A DNA stretch of 64,000 bases from Orthonyx spaldingii. Its lineage: Eukaryota > Chordata > Aves > Passeriformes > Orthonychidae. Positions 12,663-24,560 of the stretch are shown here, piece by piece; position 1 is the stretch's first letter; every line of letters begins with the position of its first letter. The notes below the pieces were generated by a model. That model was not told where the DNA came from, searched no databases, and saw only the letters and a list, made by a program, of their open reading frames with translations. Made by a program: the position numbers and the translations under genes. The stretch covers positions 207,217 through 271,216 of the forward strand of contig VZTJ01000539.1 in the NCBI GenBank assembly GCA_013397795.1, written 5' to 3'.

Positions 12663-15099
12663 AGGTCTGCTACCTTCCAGTTATCAGTTTGCTGTTATTA
12701 GTAAGAAGTAGTAGGTTTCAAAAGATGTTTGAGGTTCTCAAAGCATTGAAAATTTGCTTTCAGCATAGTACAAGGAAAATCTTGCCCATTGTTTCATTAC
12801 TTCTAAAGTTCAAATATTCCTCAGCTTCTTAAAACATATGGATAAATTTTTCATATGGTAGGAGGGTTTTCATGGCTGCAACTTTTACTCTTAACTTTGG
12901 TATTAGAGTTAAGACAGTCTTCACATTTTAGTCTGCTTGACACAGTAGGCTCAGCTGTCTGAGAAGATTGAGAAACTTTGCCCTCATCCTTTCTACCTCT
13001 TTATATCCTTAATAATTTAAATTCATGCTTTTGAATGCTGTGTTGCTGTTTAGGAAATATGCATATTGTGGTTGGAGTGCTGAGTCAGAATGTTGTGTCA
13101 TGTGAAAACAAAGAGACTTGTTTCTGTGTTTCTACTAGGGATAGCACCAAGGTAATGCTGCACAGAAATTGTGGGCTGCTGATCTACAGCAGCTGAGTTG
13201 AAACATCTTCGCTCTTAGTACTAGAGACCCAACATGGAGCCACAAGAGAGACGCTATGGAAAGTGCAAGACATTTACATAGTTTTTTGTTAGATGTGGCA
13301 TGAATGGCTAAATAATGATGTATCCAGGGGACTCATTCTCTTTCTAGCATAACATTTTAATTTAAAGCACTTTTACTTTTTGATTCATGTTCTTTTGCAA
13401 GCTCTTGCAGCCAAACCACAGATGCATCTGAGCAGAAAACTAGAAATCAGAGCTGTAATTTGGTACACATGATTGTCAGTTCTTTTCAATTTTGAATATT
13501 TTATCAGTGGAAGCTCTGGGCAAACAATGCTATTGCAGAGGCTGGTGCAATTTTTGGCAGCTTTCTGGAGGCTGTTGCACATCAAGATTAAGAAGTGAGA
13601 GTGGAGAATGGCAGTCAAGGTGTCTTGAGAATCTAAAGACATAGTGGTAGCCTAGCAAAAGCTCAAAGGACAATGGATTAGTCACAAGTGTTCTATTAAA
13701 TCACCATGTTTCCAGGCTCATGCAACCAAATATTTTTTCATAAATGATATGCTTATACTACTCCATCTCTTGACACCATGAGCTAGTCAGACTAAGGTCC
13801 CATGCTGCATTTTTGGCTTCTTTTGCCTGTGCCATCTGTTATTTTGGTGTATTGTTGAAAGGTTGGTGTTGCTATTGCACATGTGAGAGTAAAACAGAGA
13901 GACAGGGCATGCTGTGTCAATATGAAATGCCAAAACATGGGCTGCATTTTAAATTAATTTTCAGTAGGTTGAAGCTACTGTTTTCTACAAGGTTTCTGGA
14001 TTTGAACAGAGTGTCAAAATGACACTTAATGGTTGACTTTTTGGGCAGAGATGACTTCTGAGAACCATTTAGCTATCGGAACACTCGCTTTTGTTCATTT
14101 TCCCTCCACCCTCATGTCAATCCAGCATTTCTCATGGAGTTGAACTCTCTCTCCTATCTCAAGTTCTTGTTCAGTGCTTTTAGGTGGTTATTTCTAGCTC
14201 AACCTTTGTCCTGTTTTTCTTTTCCACTCCCTGCTTCCCTCTCTAGTCATGGGATTTTGAGGTTCCTCAGTTCTACAGGCTGAATTTGAATGCCCAGAAC
14301 ATCAGCACTTTGGGACATCCAGGCTTATAGAAGTGTATTTTCATGTAGAATATAAAGCTGGCCTTTCTGCATAATTCATGTGAGATGGGTTTCTTTCACC
14401 TTTTTTTTTTTTTTTTTCTATTTTCTGTTATCCCAGCAGGTCTGGGTTCTATGTTCACTCCTGTTACCTTTCTTTTTCACTGATATGCAAAATCCAGCTT
14501 CTGGCCTGCTTTGCTTTCATTCTCATCTACTCTTTGTTCTTCTGTTTGCCTACCAAAAGAACTAATGGTGGCACATCAAATGAGTGAGTCTATGTACGTT
14601 AAAAGCACACACATGTTCGTTACTATTATATAAGAGTGAGTACTTGTGTAGGAGGCATTACACAGAGATAGGTATATGGTAAGAATGGGCTGCTTTTTGA
14701 TGCAGCAGGATACCTGTCTAGAATATGCAAAGCAATTTCCAGATTCCTGACTGTCTGGGGAATGCTGACATTTAATCCATATTGTTAATATACTGAAGGC
14801 TAAAGTATATGTCTCTAAACCCTAAAGGATGCTGAGGAAATATAATTTGTTGCCTGTTTGTGATCCTGTGAGGCTATCAGTGCAGAGATCTGATTTATTA
14901 AATGTATAATTTTTTGAAGAGAAGCTGAACAATGTCTTGAAGAGAGAGACTTCTGTATTTTTACCTGTTTCCCCTCCCCTGTCCCCAACATATACATGTT
15001 AATGGTCAATTTGCATTCATAGCTGGACCCTGTATTGGATATCATAGTGCAAGTAGTCATCCTTATGATATATGCATACTGAATTATTCACAGAAACTC
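12663..15099. other. Unique DNA, no gene recognised
   Basis: AT-rich sequence with a 17-base T run at 14401-14417. The hydrophobic-looking plus frame at 14380-14565 is produced by that T run (poly-phenylalanine) and is not a membrane protein gene. I saw nothing else to annotate. Confidence 0.55.
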
Positions 15100-15267
15100 A
15101 AAGTGGTTGAAATTGGAAAGGATCTCCCTGCTCAAACCATGGTCAACTACAGCAGGCTGCTCAGGATCATGTCCAGTCAGGTTAAGCAGAATTCCAAGGA
15201 TGAAAAGTTAAAAACCTCTTTACTCAGCCTTTTGCAGAGTTTAATCAACCTTACATTGAAAAAGTGA

Positions 15268-15282
15268 TTTTTTTTTTTTTTT
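15268..15282 (+). repeat. T15 homopolymer inside CR1
   Basis: Fifteen consecutive T, followed by CTTTTAGG. It looks superficially like a splice acceptor (pyrimidine tract plus AG) but lies within a decayed transposon with no open exon behind it. Confidence 0.7.
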
Positions 15283-15700
15283 CTTTTAGGTGGCTAAGTG
15301 GAACATACAGTATTTTAGTTTGTGCCAGCTGTCTTGTCTTTACACTGAATGCTACAGAACCTGAATCTGTCATCTTGACTTGGTTCTATTGTACATTTAT
15401 TTACATGGATGAGATCCCCTGTGAGCCTTTTCTTCTCTAGGCTGAACAGTCCCACCCAGCTCTCTCAGCTTTTCCTTGGGTAACAAGTGCTCCAGTCCTG
15501 TGCCCAGCTATGTGGCCATTTGTTGATTTGGTCTGGTCTGCTGCAGTCTGTTCCTTCCATCCCCCATCCCTGCTGAGAGCTTCACAATGACACAGCACTC
15601 CAGATGTGTTGAACTTGATGCGATTCTCATTGACCAGCATGTCAAGGTACTTGTGAGTGGCAGCATTGTGGTCCCATGTGTCAACCTGTCCTGCCAGTTT

Positions 15701-15712
15701 ATCATCTGCAAA
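15701..15712 (-). pseudogene. Remnant of CR1 reverse transcriptase motif C (FADD)
   Basis: Four codons on the minus strand encode Phe-Ala-Asp-Asp, the metal-binding motif C of non-LTR reverse transcriptases, and the next residues Lys-Leu-Ala-Gly also fit CR1. The surrounding frame is broken, so this is a fossil of the enzyme. It helps fix the orientation and identity of the enclosing repeat. Confidence 0.6.
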
Positions 15713-16040
15713 CTTTTGTGAGGGAGCATTCTGTCTTGACATCCAGGTGATTGATGAAGCTGTTAGACAGTACTGATGCAGGTGCCGACCTCTGAGGTTA
15801 CAGCAGCAGTGACTGGCCTCCCTCTGATTTCCTGCACTGGTCACAACTGGGTGAGCCAGGCAGTTCAGCCAGCTTTCAGTCTACATCACTGCCATTTTGT
15901 CTAGCTCCTCTTCCACTTGTCCGTAAGGATTTTCTGGCACACAGTGTCAGACACCTTGCAAAAGTCAAGAAATAACCACTTCTCTTCCTGCATCTACTAA
16001 GCTAGTCATCTTGTAGAAGGCTTTCAGGCTGGTTAAACAT

Positions 16041-19000
16041 AATTTCATTCTCTTATTTGCCTATCTAACTTGTTATAATATTCTACATTTTATATCTTAT
16101 TTTGATATCTTACTAATAACATATACATTACTTTGAAGACTCTTACATAAAAAAATAATCTTGAAAACACCAGGAATGTGTCCTACAATTGAAAGACTAC
16201 CTAGACTTCCAAACTTAAAGGTTTTTTTAAAATTTTAACAGATGTCAGGTTATCATCTGTATATAAATACAGAAAGTCCTATGGATATAATAAGAGTTAA
16301 AACACTTAGTGTTTAGCTGAACAGAATGCATGACAACTGGAAAGTATTTTCTCCTTTTTCTGCAATTTTTAGGATGTGTTACTTTTCTATTAAAATAAAG
16401 GGACTGCGAGAAACAATGGTGTATGTTTAATACCCATTTTGAGTTGTGGATACTGCCTGTTTGTGTCTCTGTTATTGCTAATCAGAGCTGCATGGTTAAT
16501 TTCCCCATAAGTCACAATGAATATTTACACAGGAATGTGTCATTGTCCTAAATGAATTTAAGGCTGCTGTCTCTTGCCAACAGGACGTGTTTCAAGAGAC
16601 ATCTGTTTATCCTCAGAGTCTGGACAGTAGGGAAAAAAGAGCCAAGGGAACTATTCTATACTTTCTTGTGAATGCTGTATGTAAGTTAGAGGGTTTTTTA
16701 AAATGTTCTCCCAGGCACTATCACTGGTGCAACTTCAGTAGTAGCAGAGGTATAAGGATACTGGCACAGGTTACAGCCACTGTCTCCGAAGCTTTCTTCG
16801 CTTCAGGGTTCTGTATCTGCTGTTTAAATCTACTGGCCTGGCTTTCAGTGCTACTAATGTTGGACTCTAAATAATGCTGCACAGCTGTGAAGCAGTGTTC
16901 AAAACTGCCAGTGTGTTGTGTAGACAAAGCTCTGTGTCAAGCAGAACTGAACAATTGTGCAACAAGTTGACATTTTAAGTTATTTTTCCAATTCTAAAAT
17001 AAATTAGTTTCTGTTGTATTGAGGTCCCTTCCACGATAGCTCTGTGCAAACTTTGTTTTTCTTGAAACAGCAGTAGTAGTATATTGAAAGCTTTTTAAAT
17101 TTGACAACATTTCTTTTTTTGTGTCTCTCCAATTGCTTATGCTTGTCGGGTTAGGATTGAAAAGTAAACTGAATGAGTGGGGAGACCCAGCTTGCTCTGA
17201 GTATTCAACACTTGCGGTGGGCAACTTGCAGTGATGATACTGCAAATAATTTTGAGCCATTAATGTTTATGGATGTAATATTCTATTTGATGTGCTCGTT
17301 ACACTTTATGAACAGAGAAATGTTTTAATGTATTAATTTTAAGCCAGTTTTTCTAGTTTTACCTCTTAACTGGTGAGGCCACATTTAGGATGTGAGCATG
17401 AAGTTACTTCTCCTTGGCCTGTTCATTTCACGCTGCCTCTCGTGAAGCAGCATAAGTACAGCAGAGATGAGAACCACAGTACTACAGGCTGTACTACAAC
17501 TCAGGAAATATGTCTACCTGAATTTCCCCTGAAATTTTGGTCACGTACAGTGCTCTTGTCTTTCACATCCAAGTTGTTGTGGACTAGGATGATGGTACAT
17601 GGAATGGATGCTGTGTTCAAATATTGTCAAGGGTATGTTCTCACTACACATGGCTTTTGTAGTCAGAAAAATGCATCTTGGCACCCATTCTGATGAGAGG
17701 AACTTGATAATGGAAGATTATGATGAGAAAATGTAGTTATCTTGCATTGACATTGCTAAAGCATATTGTTGCATACTGAGGGATAGTAGACAGCTAATTA
17801 TAGTTGATGACCTCAATTAAGGTAAGTTTGTACCCTCTGTTGTCATTGAGTGTGGATGTGCTCATGTGCATAAATATGACAGAATACACTTGTAGAAAAA
17901 ATGTGTTAGATAAACTAACCACAAAATTTAGAGTCCTGCCATTGTTATCATGATTTAAAAGAAAAGTAATGTGTAGAAAATGAGGAATGCCTGTTGCAGG
18001 AAGCTTTTTGTACCCTTTCCTATGCTTGGACTATGTTTGCTAAATGGAGCTACTGTTTCTTTTGACCTGCAAAGCCTATCTCAAAGTATTAGGCCTTGCT
18101 TACTTGCTCTCTCACTCCCTCTTCATTTCTTTCATCTACATCCACATGAACGTATTATGTATCCTTTTGAAGGATTCATGAAAAGAATGCATCCATGCCT
18201 ATTTATTCTGCCTTGAAAGAAAAAGCAATGAATGCATAAATGGTGTTACTTTACATCGAGAAACTATGAAGAATTGAAAAACATCTTATCAAGTGAGTGC
18301 ACTGGAATTTGATTGGAAAAAAATAATATCTGTAAACTAAAAATAGAATTAGCCAAATGTGTAAAGTCTTAATTCAATCTGAGCTTAGACATTTAATGTT
18401 CACCTGGGGAGGCTGGTTTTCCTTGGGTTGTTTGCTGACAGGACTGAAACCTCAAATGGAGCAAAATTAGTGTGCCCACTGCACCCAGGACAAACAGGAT
18501 GGCAATGATTTTAGCCACCTACAGGACAGTTTTGAGCCAGTAGGCTTTGATAATCATGTTGCTGTTTTCAATAGGACAGTGTTAGAGTGATGCTATATAG
18601 ATAGACTCTTCTTAGAAAACAGGAAAAGTGATTTATGAACAATGTAAAAAGAGGATTTTCTGTGCCTTTTTTCCAATGTATCATGTGTAGAAAGTGTAGA
18701 AGTAGTCTTTTGGGGTTTTTTTACATAATTTTAAAGAGAAAGGTCTTCAGGCATATGAAGAAAGAGGGACTTGACTCCTGGGTTTTCATTTAATAGGAAA
18801 GTCTTTATCTCCAAAATGTAATTTCAGTAGAATTAGGGGGTAAAGCCTAGCCACAAATAGGAAAATATTTTTCTGTAAAAAAAAGTGTCAAATAATCTTT
18901 GTATATTCCTCTAACTCTGAGATTGAACACATACTTTGGACAACTTGTGTCTAGTAAACATTCATCCACCTCGAATGCTTAATTAGCATGTGGGGCTCTC

Positions 19001-19195
19001 TAGTATGCTTTTTCAGATCCTTAAAAGGGCCGCTAGGAAGACTGGTGAAGCATTCACCAGGAGAATAGGTCTGAGGGATGTCATGGGTATTTAATAGGAA
19101 AAGTAAGAAAGTCCTGTAATCTGAAACTCTTAGGGCTTCACTCTAAAGGATGCAAAACATGGCAGCATGAAGACAATCTTCTTGCAAGTTACCTT
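16041..19195. other. Unique DNA, no gene recognised
   Basis: AT-rich sequence. Open frames of up to about 106 codons (for example 17373-17693 on plus) lack recognisable domains, and overlapping frames on the other strand are equally long. No repeat family was recognised. Confidence 0.55.
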
Positions 19196-19220
19196 GGGGT
19201 GGGGTGGGAGGGGGAAAGGG
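19196..19220 (+). other. G-quadruplex motif on the plus strand
   Basis: Five G runs of 4, 4, 3, 5 and 3 bases occupy 19196-19199, 19201-19204, 19206-19208, 19210-19214 and 19218-19220, with loops of 1, 1, 1 and 3 bases. Single-base loops are the pattern expected to give the most stable parallel quadruplexes. It stands alone in AT-rich sequence about 300 bases before a candidate conserved non-coding block. Confidence 0.85.
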
Positions 19221-19499
19221 AGAACTCGATGTAGACAAGGAATGGAAAGCCAGTTTCAAAGCCCTAGTGATGTATCCTGAAAAGCAGACTGTCGTTTTAA
19301 GCAGCCTCGAGCCAAGCTTGTTTTGGGGGACCTGCTGTTTTGTCTTAATCCCAGCATTTTAATTATTTTTTCATAAGAAGTATCTAGGATATGAACTTTG
19401 AACATGTTTTGCCTGATTACTGTAGGACAGGTGTACAGATAGGGTTGAATAAATGCCGTGAAAATGTTGTAGTCACAAAACGGCTATAGATGTCCTAAT

Positions 19500-20335
19500 T
19501 CCAGACACTCAGCATTATATATTAGACAGCAGCTCTGCTCAAACAGTGAAAGAACACGTCACTATATATCCCCGTCAGATTAAAAAACTAATTTGAAAAG
19601 ATTAATGTATTCCATTCCTGTTAGCCTGAATCAGATACCGCTGTGCCTACAGCAGCACTGCCTCCTGATTATTGAATTTTTATGGCCTTGTAATTAATTG
19701 CAGATTCCCTGTTTTGTTCTATTTCTTTTTCTCTGACATTTTAATTTCAACAAAAAGCAGCGGTCTCCATGCAGCCTCTCTCAGGAGATCCTAATGGCCT
19801 ATAAAACAAAATGACTTATAGATATGGCACCCACTTCAGTTGGCTAGCGATTGTTCCAAACCTTGCTGATCACGCGGAATTTAATTTTTTCCCTTCCTCT
19901 ACTGTACTTATTTCTTGTCTATTAAATTGCAGCTCCAGTGTCCTGACTAACAAATGGATGGTAACAAAGTGCCGCCCTTCTGTAATACATTACTGTTGCC
20001 ACATGCAAATTTTTTTCCTAAAAAATTGCAGTTCATTTTATCTAATTATAAATGAATAAATGACTCTTGCACATGAACAGAATATTCAGTCCTTGACTCT
20101 GCATGTGAGAATTTTATGTTCTGGTAAATCATTTGGATTTATTATAGATTTAACGAATCAAATGTGTTTTAGATTCGTTTTGCGTTTTCTCTGTTTCCGC
20201 CTTCTCCCCAAATACTGGAATGTGCAAAAATGATTTATTTCTGTGCTGTAGAAAGGCATGTTAGCATGACTCGCCATCTCCCAGTGAAACTCCTGGAGTT
20301 ACTCAAGGCAAGTAGGAGTGAATTATTGTTATTTA
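19500..20335. promoter_or_regulatory. Candidate conserved non-coding element (possible enhancer)
   Basis: This stretch is free of recognisable young repeats. It keeps several CpGs in an AT-rich background and is dense in homeodomain-type TAAT cores and a perfect POU octamer ATGCAAAT at 20003-20010. It has no extended reading frame with protein character. That texture is typical of vertebrate conserved non-coding elements, but conservation itself cannot be seen from one sequence, so this is an inference. Confidence 0.35.
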
Positions 20336-20339
20336 TGTT

Positions 20340-20460
20340 ACAGTAGTGCTTTGAGATCAGAACTCCATTTTTCTGGGCACTGTACCAGCACATAATAAAA
20401 GATCATCTTTGCCCAAAAGAGTTTATAATCAAATGAAAACATTGTCAAAGAGAGGGCTAC
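20340..20460. repeat. Ancient L3/SINE-like repeat tail
   Basis: The sequence contains a GGCACTGTACCAGCACATAA block, then a block like 'gcccaaaagagtttataatc'. This follows the order found in the 'gtgcctagcacaat ... gggcagggac ... agcttacaatct' tails of ancient amniote L3/CR1-type elements in antisense. The similarity is partial and judged by eye. Confidence 0.4.
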
Positions 20461-23400
20461 AGGTGGGTTGTATCTTGTAAGTGAAGAAAGAGTGTTAGGG
20501 ATTGGCAGTGCCAATGCATTGGGGGATGTCAGGTAAGGCTGTTGTGGTGCTAGGGATGCTCTAGCCCAGGAAAGGGCTGTGTGGGGAGCAGGGATGTCGA
20601 GAAGACCAAAGTCTGGAGTTGCCATAATGTAACCTGCAGAGGTGTCACAGACTGGTGCAAGTGTCATTTCTGCTCTCTGCTCTGTCTGCACCTTCCCTGG
20701 GTGAAGCTGGCTCAGTGGATCTTCATTTAACACCCATTGGGCTGAGCTGTTGTTTCATTAGCACATTCCTTCACTGTGCTCCCAGAAGTTCCTGGGCAAT
20801 GTCCCCTCTCAGCAGTGAAGTACTTGTCAAAGCGGTGGGGTGTGAGGTGGCTGCTGGAGTAGCAGGGCTGTCTGAGAGCTGCTGATGAACAGCTTGCATG
20901 AACTGATTTTAAAGCAGCCGGCTGAAACATTTGTAAATTGACTGCAGCAGCACTAAGCTTGGCATTGCCTGTGAAACCTGCTTGCACTACAGGGTGAATC
21001 AACCTCCACACTGCTAAAGCAAGTCTGTTCTTAGATTAGCTTAAGTCTAGTTTTCCACAGACATACCTGTCTCATAACAATGTCTGAAGCTTGTGATGGT
21101 GTGGTGACCTCAGTGGGTGCTCAGCTGTGCATATCCTGTTCCAGAGAAAGGGCTCATGTCTCCATGCTAAGCTTGTAGCCTTCTTCCCAGGCTTGGACAT
21201 TAGACATAAAGGCATGTGTGGCTGAGTGAAGTAGAGTGACAAAAAGTTACCGATCCAATTCAGCATGTATTATCTTTTAAGTGCAAACTTATCTAAATGG
21301 TAGCACTTGGGATAGTCAATACTGACTGTAAATTCCTACTGTTCCCACACTAGAAATCTCTACAATAATAAAAAAGATGGCTTTGCTGGATTGGAGGCTT
21401 GCTTGCTGCTGCTTTCAGCTCCCTAAGCAAAATGCAGGCAGTAATCTTTTCATAGCTATTGCAAAATTATAGAGAGAATTCCTGACAGGGATGGAAATCA
21501 TGTCTTTCTGAGAGGAGCTATATCTATTTTCCATCATCTCTTCTCTTTCATGGGTATGTGTAATTCAAACAGACGAAAAGATCCCTACCAACACACTCTT
21601 TCCAAATTTAAGAAAGAATAGTTTAGACAAAACAGCCCTTGAAAATGTTAGGATGACCTTTGCTCCTCTGTTGTGCTGCCTTTTCATGAGGTGTCAGTGC
21701 AAAAGCTATTCTGCATGTTCATTGTGCTAAAAAAGACCTTCTTCCTTCCATCTCTGTTCCTAACCAAACCTATGTGGACTGGCATCCTTTATGTGGAGTT
21801 TGTTTGAGCATCAGAATGGTGGCAGGATCCTTGACTGTCCTATTCTGCAGATTCCTGATTGGGGTGTCACAACAGTGCCCAATGGCCTTGACGTGTATTA
21901 AAAAGATATGTTCAAGAGGTTACCTGATGTCTGAGAGCATTCAGAGAAGCAGTTGCATTTTAAATTTTATGATTTCGTTTAGGTTAATATCTTGTGTAAA
22001 GAAGTGCTTTCTTGTTCCTGGTGGGAAAACTGTTTTCATGGTATGTGGCTTGACAGGGCTCTAGCTAAGAGATGCTGGATAATGCATTTGTACCAGTGAA
22101 AATCTGTCTACTGACAGTTACTTTCCTTCTTTCAGCCTGGAAAGGACTGCGGTCATGAAGGGACTTACTTTTTTTTTTTAAGCTGATGTATTTAAGAGTT
22201 AAGTTCTGCTCTGGTGATATCTAATTCAGATGTATTTTTAAATTTTTTCCCTAATTTTCTAGTGCAAACAAAACGTCTAAAATACTACATGTGGACATAT
22301 AGATATTCTTTTACTGTGTTTGAAAAAAAAAAGACACCATCAGAAGTTGGCTTACCCAGACTTGGATATCAAGCTCAATTCTGTAGTTTAAATAAGGTAC
22401 TCCTGAATTTATGTACTGCCTTCTAAACATAAGTATAGAATTTGTGTGATGACTTTTCATTCTGGCTGTTTATATTTTAAGAAATGCTTTATCTTCTGTT
22501 GTCATTTTATCAGGCTTTAGTTGTGCTGTTTGGTACTAGGAATGTGCATAGAGATAAAAAAGATACAGGAATAGACTGGTGGATTGGGAACTCCCTGACT
22601 GTGGCTACATGTGATGTTGCCATAAGGATTTAAGCGGGTGTGTACAGCAAAACTGAGCACATGAAAAATGTTTCCGAATCTATAAAGCTTTCATCCCACA
22701 GTGCACTTAAACATCACTTATTTATTTGTGCAGTTTGCAGCAGAAGTTTTAGCACTCTGCACGGGTTTTTAACAGACCATACTAGAACTGGTATCTAAAG
22801 AATTGCATCCCATGGAAGAAAGTATAACTAGCAATTATATTTGTGACTGGAGAAACAGGAAACCTAGATTCTAGTTTTGATTGCTTCAAAATTGTGTCTG
22901 TTGAAAAAGGGGTTTTCCAGACTAAGGAAATTTTGAATTGTTTTGATTTATCCTTCTCTGATTCTTTGCTTTGTGAAGAAATTTGGTATGTCTGTAGGGT
23001 GGAAAAAACAAGAAGAATCTTGGTTAGGAAGGACTGTGGTGTTCCTTGATTTGGTTCTTCTTTCACTAGGGTGATTTCTCCTTTTCTAACTTGTAAGGAG
23101 AAAGGTGCTCTAAACCCTATCATTTTCATGTGGGATTTGGCTTTTTTTTCCAGTTTCAGATAGTTTAGCACATTTCTTATGAAAGTAAGAAATTCCAGTG
23201 CTTTCTGCATCAAAGGTGCTATTAAGTTCAGATGTGACAAAACAAAGGTTAAAAAATGTAAGGAGAGAGCAGTTAGGGGAGAATGAGCAGAGCTATTGAC
23301 TTAATTGTTGATATATAAACTGAAATGTCTCCTTTAAACTCAGTGGTTTTGGATTAGGTTTTCTGACAACATGTGCATTCTGGTGGTTTTGTCACAGACC

Positions 23401-24329
23401 TACAAGAGAACGGTAATCCCACCTGAGTCATTGTAACTTTGGGTTTTCCCAGAACATTAAACAGAAACCATAGTGGGTGATGCATTAGAAGACTAGGTTG
23501 TATAAAAAGAAAGAGTGGCTATGCGGTTATAAGGAGGACAGAGGGATCTGACCTTCTAACACTGGATTTATTATTCTAAAGAAAAATTGAAGTTGTTATT
23601 ACAAAGACTGGGAAAATGTTTTCAAAATATTTTCTTCCAACTGCTGTAACTGAAGAATATTTATTCTAATCAGTTGACGTAAGAAGAGTGAATTTGTAAT
23701 TGTTGATAATAAGTATATTATGTAGGTTCTTTTTGTGCAGAAGTTAATTATGCGTAGTGGAAGTGAGCTATGGTGTTAGGAATGGTATTTCAGTTTACAC
23801 AGACTAGAGTCTAGAGTTAGTCAGAGCTTGAGCAAGTGTTTCTTTCCTTAGAGCAGATTATGCTGTAGCTTCAATCTATGTAAAACTAGAACAATAACTT
23901 TCAACTCCTGGCTGTTATCTTGGTGTAAGTGAAAGAAATATTTGATCCCCTTGCAAGAGTTGTTCTTTGTTTTCAGTGCACTTATCTGCCTTTGTATCAT
24001 GTTTTCTACATAGGTAGATTTAAAACAAGGTTTAGTATATACTGGAGATTAATTAATTTTGAAAAAGGCTGAATTCACCTAATTTGAACATGTTACCATA
24101 ACACTTTATATAAAGCCTTTCATCTGACTGATTTTATTTCTCTGTAAATTGTGAATGGTGTTATTTTTCCTAGTGTAAAGGGTATGCAAGTAAATTTAAA
24201 AAGATAAATGAGCCTTTGCTCTCCAATATAATTTCTCTACAATCCTATCTCTTATTTATACATTCAGAAAATAGACAAAGTGGTGATGTTTTGGCTTGCA
24301 GAGCCTTCAGAGTGCATAAATAACATGTA
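20461..24329. other. Unique DNA, no gene recognised
   Basis: Nothing recognised. The longest open frame is 152 codons on the minus strand at 22782-23240. It is rich in Lys, Ser and Phe with no domain I know. A 68-codon frame opposes it. I regard it as probably chance, but it is the longest non-repeat frame in the window and is noted in the findings. Confidence 0.5.
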
Positions 24330-24560
24330 TTATTGCATATAAATTATATTGGAGTGCTGATGCTCATTCATCTTTTGAAATTTATCTACATAGTTTAACG
24401 CTCCCATCCACAAATGCTTGAAACCAATCTGGCAGCCGCAGGAAGTGATACATTTCTGTGCCCAGAAAACCGCACTAAGGGTAATGTCGCTCAAGAACTT
24501 GACTGTAACATATACTATGTTTGCTGCCACACTCACAAATGCAAATTTCTCTAAGCAAGG
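24330..24560. promoter_or_regulatory. Candidate conserved non-coding element
   Basis: A compact block with retained CpGs (for example AACGCTCCC near 24399, GCCGCAGG near 24434 and AACCGCAC near 24469) and an ATGCAAAT octamer at 24539-24546. It is surrounded by plainer AT-rich DNA. No protein reading is convincing. The call is by texture only. Confidence 0.3.

Larger units (their letters stand above)
15100..16040 (-). mobile_element. Decayed CR1 LINE, reverse transcriptase part and 3' region
   Basis: The minus strand carries a heavily mutated CR1 copy with its 3' end at left. Recognisable pieces are a GCAGGCTGCTCAGGATCATGTCCAG block near 15153, a TTTTCTTCTCTAGGCTGAACAG block near 15428, and the antisense of the polymerase region from about 15570. 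At 15701-15712 the minus strand reads Phe-Ala-Asp-Asp, followed by Lys-Leu-Ala-Gly, the signature of catalytic motif C of CR1 reverse transcriptase. The 135-codon minus frame containing it (15437-15844) is otherwise scrambled by frameshifts and cannot be functional. A T15 run at 15268-15282 interrupts the 3' region and about 120 bases after it do not resemble CR1. The upstream end fades out near 16040. Confidence 0.7.

Noticed and set aside
14380..14565. Apparent membrane-protein-like frame (poly-Phe, Leu)
   Set aside because: Produced by the T17 run at 14401-14417.
15268..15292. Splice-acceptor-like pyrimidine tract followed by AG
   Set aside because: It sits within a decayed CR1 copy and no open exon follows.
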